NCBI GenBank assembly: GCA_016209995.1 | Contig: JACQVC010000345.1 | Coordinates: forward strand, 1-6,379 | DNA length: 6,379 nucleotides | Reading direction: 5' to 3' | Source of the DNA: Gemmatimonadota bacterium | GTDB taxonomy: Bacteria; Gemmatimonadota; Gemmatimonadetes; Longimicrobiales; Gaopeijiaceae | In this document: piece by piece, positions 5,832-6,379 of the stretch | Position numbering within the stretch: the first letter of the stretch is position 1 | Layout: each line of letters opens with the position of its first letter | The notes under the pieces: model-generated | What the model was told of the DNA's origin: nothing | The model's input: only the letters and a program-made list of their open reading frames with translations | The model's database searches: none | Made by a program: the position numbers and the translations under genes

Positions 5832-6379
5832 ATGCACGCGCTACGGATTGACGGCGCTCTCCTTACCCGGTTATACCGACTGGCGAAGGCGGAGCGGTGG
5901 CAGTTGCCCGTGGAGCACTTCGCCGCCGCGCTCCAAGCCAGTGCCGGCCATGTGCTCGGCGGCAGAAGTGCGGGTGCCCGCGAACTGGAACGCGCCCTGG
6001 CGTCGCTGCACCTCGAAGATCTGGCCATCGGGTGCGCCTGCGAGGCTGGAAGCGAGGCCGCGTGGGAGCACTTCGTTCGCGAACAGCGGCCGGCGCTGTA
6101 CCGGGCCGCCGACGCGCTCGATCCCAGCGGCGGCGCCCGCGAGCTGGCCGACTCCCTGTACGCCGAGCTCTACGGTCTGCGGGAACGCGAGGGCGAGCGC
6201 CAGTCTCTGTTCCGCTACTTCCACGGTCGAAGCAGTCTGGCGACCTGGCTCCGTGCCGTCCTGTCGCAGCGCTACGTCGATCGCGTCCGCGCGGCGCGGC
6301 GCCTGCAGCCGTTGCCCGACGAGGAGACGGCCGCTGGGCCCGCCAGGGGGGCGGAGCCGCCCGATCCCAGTCGGGCGCG
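5832..6379 (+). CDS. ECF-like RNA polymerase sigma factor with N-terminal extension (3' end cut by window)
   Basis: The first 182 codons are present. Residues 1-58 form a basic, alanine-rich extension not found in ordinary ECF sigma factors. From about 59 the sequence reads as sigma region 2: LHLEDLAIGCACEAGSEAAWEHFVREQRPALYRAA (core-binding helices), then RELADSLYAELYG (about 103-115, matching the A-x-D-L/S-x-x-x-x-L helix), then RYFHGRSSLATWLRAVLSQRYVDRVRAARR (about 128-157), the promoter-recognising 2.3/2.4-like part with the typical WL-x-x-V and D-x-x-R-x-x-R spacing. The window ends in the acidic linker before region 4, so the DNA-binding HTH that would confirm the call is not seen. The upstream VOC gene's TGA lies in the same frame, five codons before this ATG. 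No anti-sigma gene is visible in the window. Its regulon cannot be inferred. Confidence 0.75.
   Translation, partial: MHALRIDGALLTRLYRLAKAERWQLPVEHFAAALQASAGHVLGGRSAGARELERALASLHLEDLAIGCACEAGSEAAWEHFVREQRPALYRAADALDPSGGARELADSLYAELYGLREREGERQSLFRYFHGRSSLATWLRAVLSQRYVDRVRAARRLQPLPDEETAAGPARGAEPPDPSRA

Noticed and set aside
5814..5834. A VOC-sigma fusion by read-through of the TGA at 5814, since both genes share a frame
   Set aside because: The sigma gene has its own ATG and an SD-like site, and no recoding signal is visible. Shared frame is a one-in-three chance event.
5187..5837. A 216-residue open frame on the minus strand, antisense to the single-domain VOC gene
   Set aside because: It mirrors a clear VOC protein that has its own SD site; no domain signal on the minus strand.
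1..6379. CRISPR arrays, insertion sequences, tRNA or rRNA genes, phage or toxin-antitoxin genes
   Set aside because: I looked for direct repeats, terminal inverted repeats and characteristic protein motifs and saw none.

Overview
The window is very GC-rich (roughly 65-70% by eye) and densely coding. Alternative start codons (GTG, TTG) are common and Shine-Dalgarno (SD) motifs are weak. Gene content and protein style (a DUF4159-type exported protein, exported glyoxalase-fold proteins, a membrane-anchored MutS-like ATPase, a sigma factor with an N-terminal extension) suggest an Acidobacteriota chromosome, probably a Vicinamibacteria (subdivision 6) relative. That placement is inference from protein flavour; there is no rRNA or marker gene here to prove it.

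Layout. (1) Positions 1-523, minus strand: the N-terminal 48 codons of a UGT/MGT-type glycosyltransferase running off the left edge, and upstream of it a 110-residue protein of unknown function. (2) Positions 524-612: a short divergent intergenic region with a -10-like hexamer on each strand, both placed so close to the start codons that transcripts would be leaderless or nearly so. (3) Positions about 613-5071, plus strand: four closely packed genes that look like one operon: an exported DUF4159-type protein, an exported two-domain VOC (vicinal oxygen chelate) protein, a membrane-anchored MutS-family ATPase without mismatch-recognition domains, and an AEC-family permease. Gaps are 9, 15 and 28 bases. 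(4) Positions 5072-5207: a non-coding gap with a GC-rich hairpin and a possible -10 element. (5) Positions 5208-6379, plus strand: a cytoplasmic single-domain VOC protein and, 15 bases later, the start of an ECF-like sigma factor cut by the right edge.

How the genes work together is not clear. The four-gene run mixes two exported proteins, a membrane ATPase and a permease. It could reflect an envelope or transport role, but nothing in the sequence gives a substrate. I saw no CRISPR array, tRNA, rRNA, insertion sequence, phage gene or recognised defence system. The most unusual protein is the MutS-like ATPase, which belongs to a known but poorly understood family type. I do not see convincing evidence of an undescribed multi-gene system.
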